A stretch of DNA of 64,000 nucleotides, from positions 1-64,000 of the forward strand of contig JAEWKT010000048.1 in NCBI GenBank assembly GCA_023393635.1, read 5' to 3'. The position numbers and the translations under genes were made by a program. Numbering within the stretch: position 1 is the stretch's first letter; every line of letters starts with the position of its first letter. The notes beneath the pieces were generated by a model. That model worked only from the letters and a program-made list of their open reading frames with translations, made no database searches and was not told the origin of the DNA. Of the stretch, positions 26,870 through 36,407 are shown one piece after another. The stretch is from Pseudomonadota bacterium (GTDB taxonomy: Bacteria; Pseudomonadota; Gammaproteobacteria; Pseudomonadales; Moraxellaceae).

Positions 26870-28093
26870 ATGACCGTGCCCCCTAGTTTTTCCACTACTC
26901 AACATCAAACCAGTAGTTTAATGCCAACCTATGCACGTCAACCTATTGCATTTGTCCGAGGTCAGGGTAGCTATTTATATACAGAAAACGACACCGCCTA
27001 TTTGGATGCGTTAACTGGTATTGCAGTGTGTGGCTTGGGTCATGCGCATCCCGTAGTTGCACAGGCAATAGCTGAACAAGCGGGCTTATTGGTGCATACC
27101 AGTAATTTATTTGAAGTGCCCTGGCAAGAGGCTGCTGGCCACGCTTTAACTAAAGTCGCTGGGATGCAGCAAGTATTTTTTAGCAATAGTGGTGCAGAAG
27201 CCAACGAAGCTGCCATCAAACTTGCACGTATTAGCGGTCATAAAAAAGGCTTTGCGTCTCCTAAAATTATTGTCATGGAAAAATCATTTCATGGCCGTAC
27301 ACTTGCTACCTTGTCAGCTACTGGCAATGCCAAAGTGCAAGCAGGTTTTGCTCCATTGGTAGAAGGTTTTTTGCGTGTCCCCTTTGGCGATGTGGCAGCG
27401 ATCGAAGCCTTAAGCCAGCAACATGACGATATTGTGGCTATTTTGGTTGAACCTATTCAGGGCGAAGGTGGCGTGAACACTGCTCCGCAAGGGTTTGAGT
27501 ATTTAAACCAATTACGTAGCTTATGTGACCAGCATGACTGGTTATTAATGCTGGATGAAATTCAGACAGGGAATGGTCGTACCGGTAAATATTTTGCTTA
27601 TCAGCATACTGCTATTATTCCTGACGTATTAACTACCGCCAAAGGGTTAGGCAATGGCTTCCCCGTTGGTGCCTGTCTGGTACAAGGTAAAGCAGTGAAT
27701 TTATTTTCTGCGGGTAACCATGGCTCTACTTATGGTGGTACGCCACTTGCTTGCCGCACTGTGTATACCGTCATTGAGTGCCTGCAAAAAGAAGGTGCTA
27801 TTGACAATGCAGCCAAAATGGGCAGTTATCTGGTAGCACAATTTAATGCAGCTTTAAAACAATATCATGTGACGGTTCGTGGTTTTGGCTTGATGATTGG
27901 TATTGAGCTGCCAATTCCCTGTGGTGAGTTAGTGGCGCGTGCGCGTGATGAAAAACAGCTAATTATTAATGTGACTGCCGATAATGTGGTGCGTTTATTG
28001 CCCGCGCTTAATCTTAGTCAAATTGATGCCGATGAAATTGTTAACCGTTTAGTGCCATTAATTAAGGATTTATTAGCAGCAAACAAGCAATAG
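26870..28093 (+). CDS. argD: Acetylornithine/succinyldiaminopimelate aminotransferase
   Basis: A class III PLP aminotransferase of about 407 residues acting in arginine synthesis (N-acetylornithine with 2-oxoglutarate), and in many bacteria also in lysine synthesis. Visible features are LDALTGIAVCGLGHAHP, the PLP-phosphate motif NSGAEANEAAIKLAR, the DEIQTGNGRTGK block with the Asp that binds the pyridine nitrogen, and the Schiff-base lysine near 258 (TTAKGLGNGFP). The ATG at 26870 is preceded by AAAGAG; a GTG nine bases earlier is in frame but sits on that site. It stands alone, ending in a hairpin terminator shared with the facing LysR gene. Other class III enzymes cannot be fully excluded. 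Confidence 0.88.
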   Translation: MTVPPSFSTTQHQTSSLMPTYARQPIAFVRGQGSYLYTENDTAYLDALTGIAVCGLGHAHPVVAQAIAEQAGLLVHTSNLFEVPWQEAAGHALTKVAGMQQVFFSNSGAEANEAAIKLARISGHKKGFASPKIIVMEKSFHGRTLATLSATGNAKVQAGFAPLVEGFLRVPFGDVAAIEALSQQHDDIVAILVEPIQGEGGVNTAPQGFEYLNQLRSLCDQHDWLLMLDEIQTGNGRTGKYFAYQHTAIIPDVLTTAKGLGNGFPVGACLVQGKAVNLFSAGNHGSTYGGTPLACRTVYTVIECLQKEGAIDNAAKMGSYLVAQFNAALKQYHVTVRGFGLMIGIELPIPCGELVARARDEKQLIINVTADNVVRLLPALNLSQIDADEIVNRLVPLIKDLLAANKQ

Positions 28094-28130
28094 CGATGCT
28101 AAAAAACTTTGCTTAATTACCAACTACCTT

Positions 28131-28168
28131 AAAGCTGCTTAAACTTATTTGGGCAGCTTTTATTGTTT
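28131..28168 (+). terminator. Terminator of argD
   Basis: AAAGCTGC and GCAGCTTT form an 8-bp stem with a 14-base loop, followed by TATTGTTTTA, about 40 bases after the argD stop. Confidence 0.7.
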
Positions 28169-28203
28169 TACTATTAATAATTCAAACTTAGCCGATCAGT
28201 AAA

Positions 28204-29151
28204 TTATTTAACAGGAGCCGCGTCTTCTAAACGTGCAATCGCACGACCACCAGGAAGCTGGCTAAAATACTGTGCCAATGCATCTAAACAGCGATAAATT
28301 TTGGTAGGTTGCTGCTCACGTCTTAAAGTCACCGCATATAAAATATAATCTTCCATTTTCCACTGCGGCAAGACTTCGACTAAATCACCACGCGCCAATT
28401 CTTTTTGTACATCCAAATATAAAATGCGGCTAATTCCATGCCCCGCCAAGCACAATGATTTAGCTACAAATACGTTATTACTACGAATGCGTGCAGGTAT
28501 ATGAACATGCTTTTTTTCGCCCGTGGTTTCATTGGTTAAATAAATTTCCTGTGCATTTTGCATCAGGTCGATGGGCAACAATTGAAGTTGAGCTAAGTCT
28601 TCTGGTTTTTGAATCGCAGGAAATTGCCTTAAATAACTGGGCGTAGCGCAAAGAATTTGATCTACCCGCGCCATCGGCCTGGCAATTAATGAGGAATCTG
28701 CCAGAGCTGGGCTCATGCGAATTGCAATGTCAATCCGCTCATCAATTAAATCAATATAACGATTTTCTGCTTCAAAATGCACGTTTAAACCTGGATGTGC
28801 AGCCAGCCAACACGACAAGGCAGGCACCACATGCATGGCACCTAGCTCTGGTGTGGTGGCAATACGCAAGTCACCTACCAAATCGTCACGAAGTTCACTA
28901 ATACGTATTCGCCCACGCTCTGCCGCAGCCACCATTTCCTGACAGCTTTGAAAAAAAGCCTGGCCTGCTTCAGTTAAGCTTAATTTACGAGTAGAGCGAT
29001 GCAGTAAAGACACATCCATTTCTTCTTCAAGCGAACGGATTTGCTGACTGACCGCACTGGTAGTAATGCCAAGATCACGCGCAGCACCACTAAAAGACCC
29101 CCGCTCTACTACGCAGGCAAATACTGCCATACTTCGTAAATTATCCAGCAT
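28204..29151 (-). CDS. LysR-family transcriptional regulator
   Basis: The 315-residue protein has a standard N-terminal winged HTH (FACVVERGSFSGAARDLGITTS, then AVSQQIRSLEEEMDVSLLHR), a linker helix and a periplasmic-binding-like effector domain. The effector and target genes are unknown. It faces argD and is read toward it; behind it lies the NlpD-like gene on the same strand, with about 100 bases between them, so there is no divergent partner that would normally indicate a target. Confidence 0.88.
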   Translation of the reverse strand: MLDNLRSMAVFACVVERGSFSGAARDLGITTSAVSQQIRSLEEEMDVSLLHRSTRKLSLTEAGQAFFQSCQEMVAAAERGRIRISELRDDLVGDLRIATTPELGAMHVVPALSCWLAAHPGLNVHFEAENRYIDLIDERIDIAIRMSPALADSSLIARPMARVDQILCATPSYLRQFPAIQKPEDLAQLQLLPIDLMQNAQEIYLTNETTGEKKHVHIPARIRSNNVFVAKSLCLAGHGISRILYLDVQKELARGDLVEVLPQWKMEDYILYAVTLRREQQPTKIYRCLDALAQYFSQLPGGRAIARLEDAAPVK

Positions 29152-29258
29152 TTTATACGCCTACCTTATCAAGGATATTAATTGTTGTTTGTTGGTACTT
29201 AAAAACCGTACTTAAGAATCCACCTTAAAATAGGTCGTTTCATTTACTGGTTAGCGCA

Positions 29259-30125
29259 TTAACGGGCAGGCAATAAGCTTGCTGGATTAACTGGTTTACC
29301 ATTTAAACGCACCTGAAACTCTAACATGGTTTGGTTTGTACCACTTGAACCCATTTCAGCTATTTTTTGACCTGCTTTTACCCGATCATTTTCCTTTACC
29401 ACAATGGTATTGTTATGTGCATACGCAGTGACATAACCATTGATATGGCGAATCAATACCAAATTTCCATACTCAGTTAAGCGATCACTTGCATACACCA
29501 CTTCCCCATCTGCAGCAGCACGTACTGGGTCACCCTGCCTCCCACCTATTCTTATTCCCTTAATATCCTGAGCCAAATTAAATTGACTAATAATGTTGCC
29601 TTGCGCTGGCCATCTCCAGTTTAGACCTGAAGGCAACGTGGTGGGCGTATTCGGTAAAATTGGCGGTGGCGTGGTAGTACTTCTGACTGAGGTTACAGGC
29701 GGTACTGTTTTTGCAGGTGTGCTTGGCTGCACTCGAGGTGTGGTGACAGGGCGCGCGGGCAATCGTTGCGTTTGAATAGTCGCAGGTGCTGGCGCAGCAG
29801 CAGTCCTGACCTGAATACGTGGTGCCTCTTTGCCACCATTATGCAGGCGTAAGCTTTGATTAGTATAAATAGTATAGCTTGAATCAATATTGTTAAGCCT
29901 TGCTATTTCGCGATAATCTAGCCGATAGCGTGACGCAATCTGACTTAAAGTATCCCCTTGTTTTACCGTGTAATATTGTGGCACTACAATTAAGCGCGAC
30001 TCGGTAGGATTGACCACTGGCTTAGATGCACAGCCTGCTAGTAGCATCACAAAAGCAGTACTGATTAGCAGCTTAGCCAAACCATTGCAGGATAAACTCT
30101 GTTTGGATAATTTAGGATTAATCAC
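29259..30125 (-). CDS. NlpD-like lipoprotein (LysM plus degenerate LytM/M23 domain)
   Basis: The protein begins with a lipoprotein signal peptide ending at a lipobox (LLAGC, Cys at residue 32). It then has one LysM domain (YYTVKQGDTLSQIASRYRLD), a Pro/Thr-rich linker and a C-terminal M23-like domain (about 185-288). The zinc-binding residues of active M23 peptidases look replaced: the first motif reads GIRIGGRQGDP without the HxxxD pair, and the last His is in EFQVRLNG rather than HxH. It is therefore likely an amidase activator of the NlpD/EnvC kind rather than a peptidase. GTG 30125 was chosen because AAAGGTG stands eight bases upstream and it gives a normal signal peptide; ATG 30173 is an alternative. 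Confidence 0.8.
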   Translation of the reverse strand: MINPKLSKQSLSCNGLAKLLISTAFVMLLAGCASKPVVNPTESRLIVVPQYYTVKQGDTLSQIASRYRLDYREIARLNNIDSSYTIYTNQSLRLHNGGKEAPRIQVRTAAAPAPATIQTQRLPARPVTTPRVQPSTPAKTVPPVTSVRSTTTPPPILPNTPTTLPSGLNWRWPAQGNIISQFNLAQDIKGIRIGGRQGDPVRAAADGEVVYASDRLTEYGNLVLIRHINGYVTAYAHNNTIVVKENDRVKAGQKIAEMGSSGTNQTMLEFQVRLNGKPVNPASLLPAR

Positions 30126-30532
30126 TGATAAATCACCTTTAGAAAACCCATTCACATTTGTCAACCACTTCATAAAACAGTCCCACTTCAATTACATGCT
30201 GTTGAGTTTAAAATTTTTGTCGCTTGATTTGCGAACTCAATATTTGCCAAAGAGCATAACAAGAATTGATGTTTAGATACGTTTTATTCACCAAGCTGTA
30301 ACGAAAACTCACATGAGTTACTGTAAACAGTAAGAATTGTCCACTTTCATCCAATTATAAGCAAAAATACAGGCACTTTAAAGAGAAGCTTAACACCTTA
30401 ATACACCCAGACTGATAGGCTTTAGCCCATAAAGTGCTTAAAATATAGGTTTAAGAAAAACGATACAAAATATTATAAATATGAAGTATTAAAACGAATA
30501 TGCTTAAGCCATGTCTTATTTGGAACAATCTA
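30126..30532. other. Divergent intergenic region with two adjacent dyads
   Basis: This gap separates the NlpD-like gene and the MCR_0457-type gene. At 30307-30318 the sequence ACTCACATGAGT is a near-palindrome, directly followed at 30318-30333 by the perfect inverted repeat TTACTG-TAAA-CAGTAA. Neither has a T-run. They could be an operator for one of the flanking genes. Otherwise nothing is visible. Confidence 0.35.
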
Positions 30533-30991
30533 ATGCTGAAAATTTTTATGCCTAACTTATCTCTACCCACTATAAAAACCTTAGGGCTAGCTGCATCATT
30601 AATATGCTTTGGCAGTATAACAACCATGGCAAGTGCTGCGCCTGTTAAAGCCAATGCAGATAATCGCGTTGAATTTAAAAGCTCGCTACCCATCACGCAA
30701 GAAGAAATTGCAGCAGTTGATGTATTGGGTGAAATCTGCCCTAAAATTATTGGCAAAAATGCTAATTTTGACAAAGGGTTTAATCGTCTCTTAACTGATT
30801 TACTGCCTAATATTGACCAGCCTGTTTTGGCTTTAAAAGCATTAAAAGATGATGCAGAATACCAAAACATATTAACTGAAGCACGTAGCGACGCAAACCG
30901 CGCCACTGTGCAGGAAAATCGCGATGTGTGCCTGGAAATTGTTAATTACCCTGCGCCAAATAAAGCAGGCAGTAAGGCTGCAAAGAAATAA
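30533..30991 (+). CDS. MCR_0457-type small secreted protein of Moraxellaceae
   Basis: The 152-residue protein has an N-terminal signal peptide (hydrophobic TLGLAASLICFGSI, cleavage after ASAA), then a mature domain of about 115 residues. It contains DVLGEICPKIIG near the middle and a later ENRDVCLEIV, giving two conserved-looking cysteines that could form a disulfide. I recognise the pattern from the MCR_0457 family found in Acinetobacter and Moraxella; its function is unknown. Three in-frame ATGs occur (30500, 30533, 30548); 30533 has GGA nine bases upstream and gives a normal signal peptide. The C-terminal tail is Lys-rich. Confidence 0.7.
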   Translation: MLKIFMPNLSLPTIKTLGLAASLICFGSITTMASAAPVKANADNRVEFKSSLPITQEEIAAVDVLGEICPKIIGKNANFDKGFNRLLTDLLPNIDQPVLALKALKDDAEYQNILTEARSDANRATVQENRDVCLEIVNYPAPNKAGSKAAKK

Positions 30992-31084
30992 ATTTTGTGT
31001 CGGCGGCTAATACTTCTTGGTTGCTTACCCTAACTTGGTTAGAATCTCCGCCTATTGTTTATTTGCTAAAATGGAATTCTAACC

Positions 31085-32245
31085 ATGTCTAGCCTACGCT
31101 CTTTGGCTGTTACTGTTTTTCTCACAGGTTTGACCCTAAATGCGCATGCTGTGACAGCGATGCCACTTCCCCCTACTCTTGATAATAAAGCCTATGCACT
31201 GGTGGACTATGACACTGGACAAGTCCTGGCCGCCTCGAATGAAAATGAGCATCTGCCACCTGCGTCAATGACTAAAATGATGACGAGCTTTATTATTGAA
31301 AAGCGTCTGATGTCAGGTCAGTTAAAAGAAACTGATATGGTGCGCATGAATGAATCTGCATGGTGTCGTGGTAGTAGCAGTGAATCTTGCATGTATGTGC
31401 CACTAAATAGTTCTGCTAGCGTGATTGATATGCTGCGCGGTATTATTATTCAATCGGGCAACGATGCCTCTAAAGCAGTTGCTGAGCATATTTCTGGTAA
31501 TGAAGGCGCATTTGCCGAAGTCATGAACCAGGAAGCCAAGCGTATTGGCATGAACAATACCCACTTTTTAAATGCCACTGGTATGCCAATGGAAGGTCAT
31601 TATTCTTCTGCATTGGACATGGCCATTTTGGCGCAGCACATTATTAAAGAAAGCTCCAAGTACTATCCTATTTATTCTGAAAAAGAATTTACCTATAACG
31701 GCATTAAGCAAGGCAACCGTAATGCGCTGCTTTATACTGACCCTAGCGTGGATGGTTTAAAAACAGGTCATACCGAAGCAGCTGGTTATTGTTTAGTGGC
31801 ATCAAGCAAGCGTGGGCCAATGCGCTTAATTGCTGTGGTCATGGGCACTAAAAGCATGCAGGAACGCGCCAATCAAACCCGCGCAATCTTAAACTGGGGC
31901 TTTAGTAATTTTGAAAACACCACATTACGCCCTGCAGCACAGTCTTTGGCCACCACGCCAGTTTGGTTTGGTAAGCAAAATAGCGTATCAGTAGGTTTGG
32001 CTGAAAATATGGCAGTCACCTTGCCACGTGGTCAGGGTGCTAATGTGAAGACCCAGTTAGTGGTTGATCCTTCTATTAATGCGCCTATTCAAAAAGGTCA
32101 GGTGATTGGTAAAGTAGTAGCTACTTTAGATGGCAAAATGCTGACTGAAAAACCACTAGTGGCCTTAGAGCCTGTAGAAGAAGCAGGTTTCTTTTCACGT
32201 ATGATGGATCATATTAAAATCTTTTTTGGCAAATTTTTTAAATAA
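31085..32245 (+). CDS. dacC: D-alanyl-D-alanine carboxypeptidase (PBP5/6 type)
   Basis: This low-molecular-weight penicillin-binding protein trims the terminal D-Ala from peptidoglycan pentapeptides. The 386 residues include a signal peptide (cleavage after NAHA), the three catalytic motifs Ser61-Met-Thr-Lys64, Ser124-Gly-Asn126 and Lys226-Thr-Gly228, and a beta-sandwich C-terminal domain. The last 17 residues (FFSRMMDHIKIFFGKFF) form an amphipathic helix that anchors such enzymes to the outer face of the inner membrane. The dacA/dacC distinction cannot be made from sequence alone. A terminator follows, so the gene is monocistronic. Confidence 0.93.
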   Translation: MSSLRSLAVTVFLTGLTLNAHAVTAMPLPPTLDNKAYALVDYDTGQVLAASNENEHLPPASMTKMMTSFIIEKRLMSGQLKETDMVRMNESAWCRGSSSESCMYVPLNSSASVIDMLRGIIIQSGNDASKAVAEHISGNEGAFAEVMNQEAKRIGMNNTHFLNATGMPMEGHYSSALDMAILAQHIIKESSKYYPIYSEKEFTYNGIKQGNRNALLYTDPSVDGLKTGHTEAAGYCLVASSKRGPMRLIAVVMGTKSMQERANQTRAILNWGFSNFENTTLRPAAQSLATTPVWFGKQNSVSVGLAENMAVTLPRGQGANVKTQLVVDPSINAPIQKGQVIGKVVATLDGKMLTEKPLVALEPVEEAGFFSRMMDHIKIFFGKFFK

Positions 32246-32270
32246 GCCATTTTAAGCATTTATTGCTACT

Positions 32271-32320
32271 ATCCGCTTGTGGTGAATATTGTAATAATAT
32301 TGACCGCAGGCGGATTTTTT
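32271..32320 (+). terminator. Terminator of the PBP5/6 gene
   Basis: ATCCGC pairs with GCGGAT around an inner helix (TGGT...ACCG and ATATT...AATAT), followed by TTTTTT, shortly after the dac stop. Confidence 0.8.
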
Positions 32321-32445
32321 ATTGGCCCGCTTTTAACATACTGCCTTAAGGATATTTTTATAAGGCTTTAGGTCAGTTCATTGTAGAAAGCGGCCAACTT
32401 TCGTATTATAGCTGGCTTAATTGGTTGTTGTAGTGAATCACGCTT

Positions 32446-32931
32446 ATGTCCTGGACACCTCATGTTACTGTTGCCACTATTGTGCAAGATCAACAACGCT
32501 TTTTATTTGTTGAAGAGCGAAGTATGGCTGTGAGCCATTTGGTAATTAACCAGCCAGCAGGACACGTAGAAGCCAATGAAACATTAATTGAAGCGGCAGC
32601 GCGCGAAACATTAGAAGAAACAGGCTGGCATGTTGAAATTACTCATTTGCTGGGCATTTATACGTATACGCCGCCTAGTAATCCAGCCACAACGTATTAT
32701 CGGTTTTGTTTTTTGGCAAATCCGCTGAGCCACGATGCCAGCCTTCCGTTAGACACAGGCATTGAGCGGGCTATATGGCTTAGTTTAGATGAGCTTATTG
32801 ATACCGCACGTGCTAGAAGTCCATTAGTAACGCGTTGCGTGCAAGATGCCCTAGATGGCAAAAAGTTTCCTCTGGGTATAATTTATGAGCAGCCATTTTT
32901 TAATGCCTCGCCAGACTTACTAGACGCTTAA
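32446..32931 (+). CDS. nudJ: Nudix hydrolase NudJ-like
   Basis: The 161-residue protein has the Nudix box as GHVEANETLIEAAARETLEE followed by TGW, with the metal-binding glutamates intact. The N-terminal HVTVATIVQDQQRFLFVEE is typical. E. coli NudJ hydrolyses HMP-PP (a thiamine precursor) and some nucleoside triphosphates. The assignment rests on position too: as in E. coli, the gene directly precedes mnmA, hflD and purB. The gap to mnmA is 18 bases, so they are co-transcribed. Confidence 0.85.
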   Translation: MSWTPHVTVATIVQDQQRFLFVEERSMAVSHLVINQPAGHVEANETLIEAAARETLEETGWHVEITHLLGIYTYTPPSNPATTYYRFCFLANPLSHDASLPLDTGIERAIWLSLDELIDTARARSPLVTRCVQDALDGKKFPLGIIYEQPFFNASPDLLDA

Positions 32932-32949
32932 AACGGGAAAAAACACCCA

Positions 32950-34119
32950 ATGAGTAAATACGTTATTGTTGGTATGTCTGGTGGCGTTGATTCATCAGTG
33001 TCTGCTGCATTATTACTGGAACAAGGCTATCAGGTTGAAGGCCTGTTCATGAAAAACTGGGAAGATGACGATGGCACAGAATACTGCACTGCCATGCGTG
33101 ATCTGGCCGATGCCCAAGAAGTATGTGACAAACTAGGTATCGTGTTACGCACTGCCAATTTCTCCATGGAATATTGGGATCGCGTGTTTGAACACTTCTT
33201 ACAAGAATATTCTGCTGGCCGCACGCCAAATCCAGACATTTTATGCAATAAAGAAATTAAGTTTCGCGCTTTTTTAGATCATGCCTTAACGCTTGGTGCT
33301 GATTTTATTGCAACAGGACATTATACGCGCCGTGGTGACGTTCAAATCAATGCTAACGGTGAACAATACGCGCCTTTGCTGCGCGGTGTAGACAAAAACA
33401 AAGACCAAAGCTACTTTTTACATGCAGTGCATGGTCGTGACATTGCCAGAACCCTGTTTCCTGTAGGCGAATTAGAAAAGCCACAGGTAAGGCAAAAAGC
33501 CATCGAACTTGGTTTAAGTACTGCCAGCAAAAAAGACTCTACAGGGATTTGTTTTATTGGTGAGCGCCGCTTTAAAGACTTCTTAAAACAATACTTGCCT
33601 GCCCAGCCAGGTGAGATTATTACTGATGCGGGTGAAATTGTTGGCCGTCATGATGGCCTGATGTATTACACCCTGGGTCAACGTGGTGGTATTGGTGTTG
33701 GTGGTTTAAAAAATCAGGCTGAGGGCGCGTGGTTTGTCTTGGCAAAAGACATGGAAAATAACCAATTGATTATTGGTCAAGGTCATGAGCATCCGCTCAT
33801 GCAAAGTGATACGCTGTGGAGTGAAGCCATTGACTGGGTAGCAGGAACAAGTCCTGTCACTAGCCAAGGTTTTCAATGTACTGCCAAAACGCGCTATCGC
33901 CAAGACGATCAACCTTGTACCGTCTACAAGGATGCTAGCCTGCAAGATGGCGGTGTGCGCGTGGTATTTGATCATCCTCAACGTGCTGTAACGCCAGGTC
34001 AATCTGTGGTGTTTTATCAGGGCGATATGTGTCTGGGTGGTGGTATTATTCATCATACCAATGCAGGTGAAGGCTCACTTTCTCATATAAGCACGCAAGC
34101 AGAGCACCGTAATGGTTGA
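32950..34119 (+). CDS. mnmA: tRNA-specific 2-thiouridylase MnmA
   Basis: MnmA activates U34 of tRNA-Glu, -Gln and -Lys by adenylation and inserts sulfur to give 2-thiouridine. The 389 residues show the PP-loop SGGVDSS (10-16), the catalytic Cys99 (PDILCNKEIKF) and the persulfide Cys201 (STGICFIGE), equivalent to E. coli Cys102 and Cys199. GHYTRR and SYFL are also family signatures. The ribosome site is weak (GGGAAAAAACACCC). The sulfur donors TusDCBE are encoded about 20 kb downstream in this window. It overlaps hflD by 8 bases. Confidence 0.98.
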   Translation: MSKYVIVGMSGGVDSSVSAALLLEQGYQVEGLFMKNWEDDDGTEYCTAMRDLADAQEVCDKLGIVLRTANFSMEYWDRVFEHFLQEYSAGRTPNPDILCNKEIKFRAFLDHALTLGADFIATGHYTRRGDVQINANGEQYAPLLRGVDKNKDQSYFLHAVHGRDIARTLFPVGELEKPQVRQKAIELGLSTASKKDSTGICFIGERRFKDFLKQYLPAQPGEIITDAGEIVGRHDGLMYYTLGQRGGIGVGGLKNQAEGAWFVLAKDMENNQLIIGQGHEHPLMQSDTLWSEAIDWVAGTSPVTSQGFQCTAKTRYRQDDQPCTVYKDASLQDGGVRVVFDHPQRAVTPGQSVVFYQGDMCLGGGIIHHTNAGEGSLSHISTQAEHRNG

Positions 34120-34906
34120 AAATATGGTTAAAACTGCCTCTCAGCAAACGCTAGAACAACACCTTAATGATGCTCTAACCAACTCAGGGATTACTGAGCG
34201 TCAAAATCGTCTATTGGCTTTGGTTGCCTTGTTTCAAGCAGCACAGCTAACTTATCTGCTAGCAGCCCAAGGTAAAAATGCAGTCAGTGGTGCCGATACC
34301 ATCAGTTTTTCAGTACTATTAAAATCAAGTCTGGACATTCAAGCCCAGCAACCAAAATCTTTATTTAGTTTAGACACTTACCATAATATTAATGATCTGC
34401 ATTTAGGCTTACGCAGCTTTGAAACAGCACTGAGTAAGCCTTATCAAAGCACACGCTCTCCTATGCCCTTACCACGCCAATATAGTGAAACATTTCGCTA
34501 TGCGATGGCATTAATCAAGCTAGAAAAGAAACTGTATAAAAAGGCAGGTTTAGTGCAACGCATTGAAGGCGAGCAGCGCAATATTGCACAACGTTTGGCT
34601 TTTTTTGATCAAAATATTCAACACCCTGCTATTTTAGCCGCGCTGGCTGGTTTATATGTAGATACTGCTGGTCAATTAACACCGCGTCTGGCTGTGCGTG
34701 GCAAACCTGAGCACTTAAAAAATCAGGCCGTTATTGATGCCATTCGTGCCAGTCTGTTTTCTGGCTTGCAAGCGGCACACTTTTGGCGGCAACTTGGTGG
34801 TAATCGCTGGCAGCTCATTTTTGGGCGCAAACATATGCTTGAAGATTTGCGGCACTTGGCCAAATTACGCTATCAAAGCACTGGCACCAAATACGATACA
34901 CCCTAA
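34112..34906 (+). CDS. hflD: High frequency lysogenization protein HflD homologue
   Basis: HflD is a mostly helical, membrane-associated protein. In E. coli it affects the lambda lysis/lysogeny decision by binding CII; its normal role is unclear. This copy has 264 residues against 213 in E. coli, with an extended N-terminus and C-terminus. Recognisable segments are LFQAAQLTYLLA, DLHLGLRSFETAL, RYAMALIKLEKKLYKKAGLV and the conserved C-terminal RASLFSGLQAAHFWRQLGGNRW, then F..HMLEDLRHL. It overlaps mnmA by 8 bases, indicating translational coupling. A second ATG at 34124 is possible. Confidence 0.9.
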   Translation: MVENMVKTASQQTLEQHLNDALTNSGITERQNRLLALVALFQAAQLTYLLAAQGKNAVSGADTISFSVLLKSSLDIQAQQPKSLFSLDTYHNINDLHLGLRSFETALSKPYQSTRSPMPLPRQYSETFRYAMALIKLEKKLYKKAGLVQRIEGEQRNIAQRLAFFDQNIQHPAILAALAGLYVDTAGQLTPRLAVRGKPEHLKNQAVIDAIRASLFSGLQAAHFWRQLGGNRWQLIFGRKHMLEDLRHLAKLRYQSTGTKYDTP

Positions 34907-35007
34907 TTCGTTAGATCATGCTTTTTTATTCAGGCTTTTGGACGCTGTAAATTAAGCCCCTTAAGTTTTTATTTTTATTTTTAATGTTAAGCAGGAAATA
35001 ATCCCGT

Positions 35008-36399
35008 ATGAACACGTTAACCGCGCTATCGCCACTTGACGGACGCTATGCAAAAAAATGTGATGCGCTGCGTCCTTATTTATCTGAATTTGGCTTAATT
35101 GCTGCACGGGTTACTGTTGAAGTGCGCTGGTTACAATCCTTGGCAAAACATGAAGGAATTGGCGAAGTTGCTGCTTTTTCTGATGCCACCAATCAGGCCT
35201 TAGATGCCATTATTACTAATTTTAGTGAAGATGATGCGCTGCGCATTAAAACCATTGAAGCCACTACCAACCATGATGTCAAAGCAGTTGAATACTTTTT
35301 AAAAGAAAAAATTGCTGATATGAGTGAGTTAAAAGATGTTGGTGAGTTTATTCACTTTGCCTGTACGTCTGAAGACATTAACAACCTCTCGCATGCACTC
35401 ATGCTAAAAAGCGGCCGTGAGGTTTTATTGACCTCCATGCAGCAAATTTGTGATGCACTAACCAATTTGGCTGTAACGCATGCTGAACAACCAATGTTAT
35501 CTCGCACCCACGGTCAAACTGCTAGCCCTACCACGTTAGGTAAGGAAATGGCTAACGTTGCCTATCGTTTGGCACGTCAAATCAAGCAATTTGAACAAGT
35601 AGAATTGCTAGGCAAAATTAATGGTGCTGTGGGTAACTATAATGCGCACTTATCAGCTTATCCTGATATCAACTGGGCAGCGCACGCAGAACAATTTGTA
35701 GAATCTTTAGGCTTAAACTTTAACCCGTACACCACACAAATTGAGCCACATGACTATATGGCTGAGCTTTTTGATGCGCTCAAACGCTTCAATACCATTT
35801 TAATTGACTTTAACCGTGACGTATGGGGTTATATTTCTTTAGGTTATTTCAAACAGCGTTTAAAAGAAGGTGAAGTAGGCTCATCTACTATGCCACATAA
35901 AGTCAACCCAATTGATTTTGAAAACTCCGAAGGGAATTTGGGCATTGCCAATGCTGTATTGGCACATTTGGGCGAAAAACTCCCTGTTTCACGTTGGCAG
36001 CGTGACTTAACCGACTCTACTGTATTGCGGAACATGGGCGTTGGTTTTGCGCAAAGTTTAATTGCTTTTGAAGCGTGTCTAAAAGGGATTGGCAAACTAG
36101 AGCTCAATAGTGAGCGTCTGTTGGCTGATCTAGACGCAGCGCAAGAAGTGTTGGCCGAACCCATTCAAACCGTGATGCGTCGTTACAATGTCGAACAGCC
36201 TTACGAAAAATTAAAGAAACTGACTCGTGGTCAAGCCATGACTCGTGAACTTATGATTGATTTTGTGAATAGCGATGAGCTTGCAGCAGTACCTGAGCAA
36301 GGCCGTCACACGCTCGCACAGTTGACCCCTGCCACGTATACAGGAAATGCTGCTGAACAAGCTAAAAATCTCCCTGAGCTGCTAAAAAAGTTAAAATAA
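35008..36399 (+). CDS. purB: Adenylosuccinate lyase
   Basis: PurB splits SAICAR and adenylosuccinate, releasing fumarate, in purine synthesis. The 463-residue protein carries the fumarase/aspartase superfamily signature SSTMPHKVNPIDFENSEGN near residue 295 and TSEDINNLSHA and RTHGQTASPTTLGKE nearer the N-terminus, with His in the second acting as general acid. N-terminal LSPLDGRYAKK is typical of the bacterial long form. It follows hflD after 100 bases, as in E. coli, and could have its own promoter there. Confidence 0.98.
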   Translation: MNTLTALSPLDGRYAKKCDALRPYLSEFGLIAARVTVEVRWLQSLAKHEGIGEVAAFSDATNQALDAIITNFSEDDALRIKTIEATTNHDVKAVEYFLKEKIADMSELKDVGEFIHFACTSEDINNLSHALMLKSGREVLLTSMQQICDALTNLAVTHAEQPMLSRTHGQTASPTTLGKEMANVAYRLARQIKQFEQVELLGKINGAVGNYNAHLSAYPDINWAAHAEQFVESLGLNFNPYTTQIEPHDYMAELFDALKRFNTILIDFNRDVWGYISLGYFKQRLKEGEVGSSTMPHKVNPIDFENSEGNLGIANAVLAHLGEKLPVSRWQRDLTDSTVLRNMGVGFAQSLIAFEACLKGIGKLELNSERLLADLDAAQEVLAEPIQTVMRRYNVEQPYEKLKKLTRGQAMTRELMIDFVNSDELAAVPEQGRHTLAQLTPATYTGNAAEQAKNLPELLKKLK

Positions 36400-36407
36400 T
36401 GGGCTAA

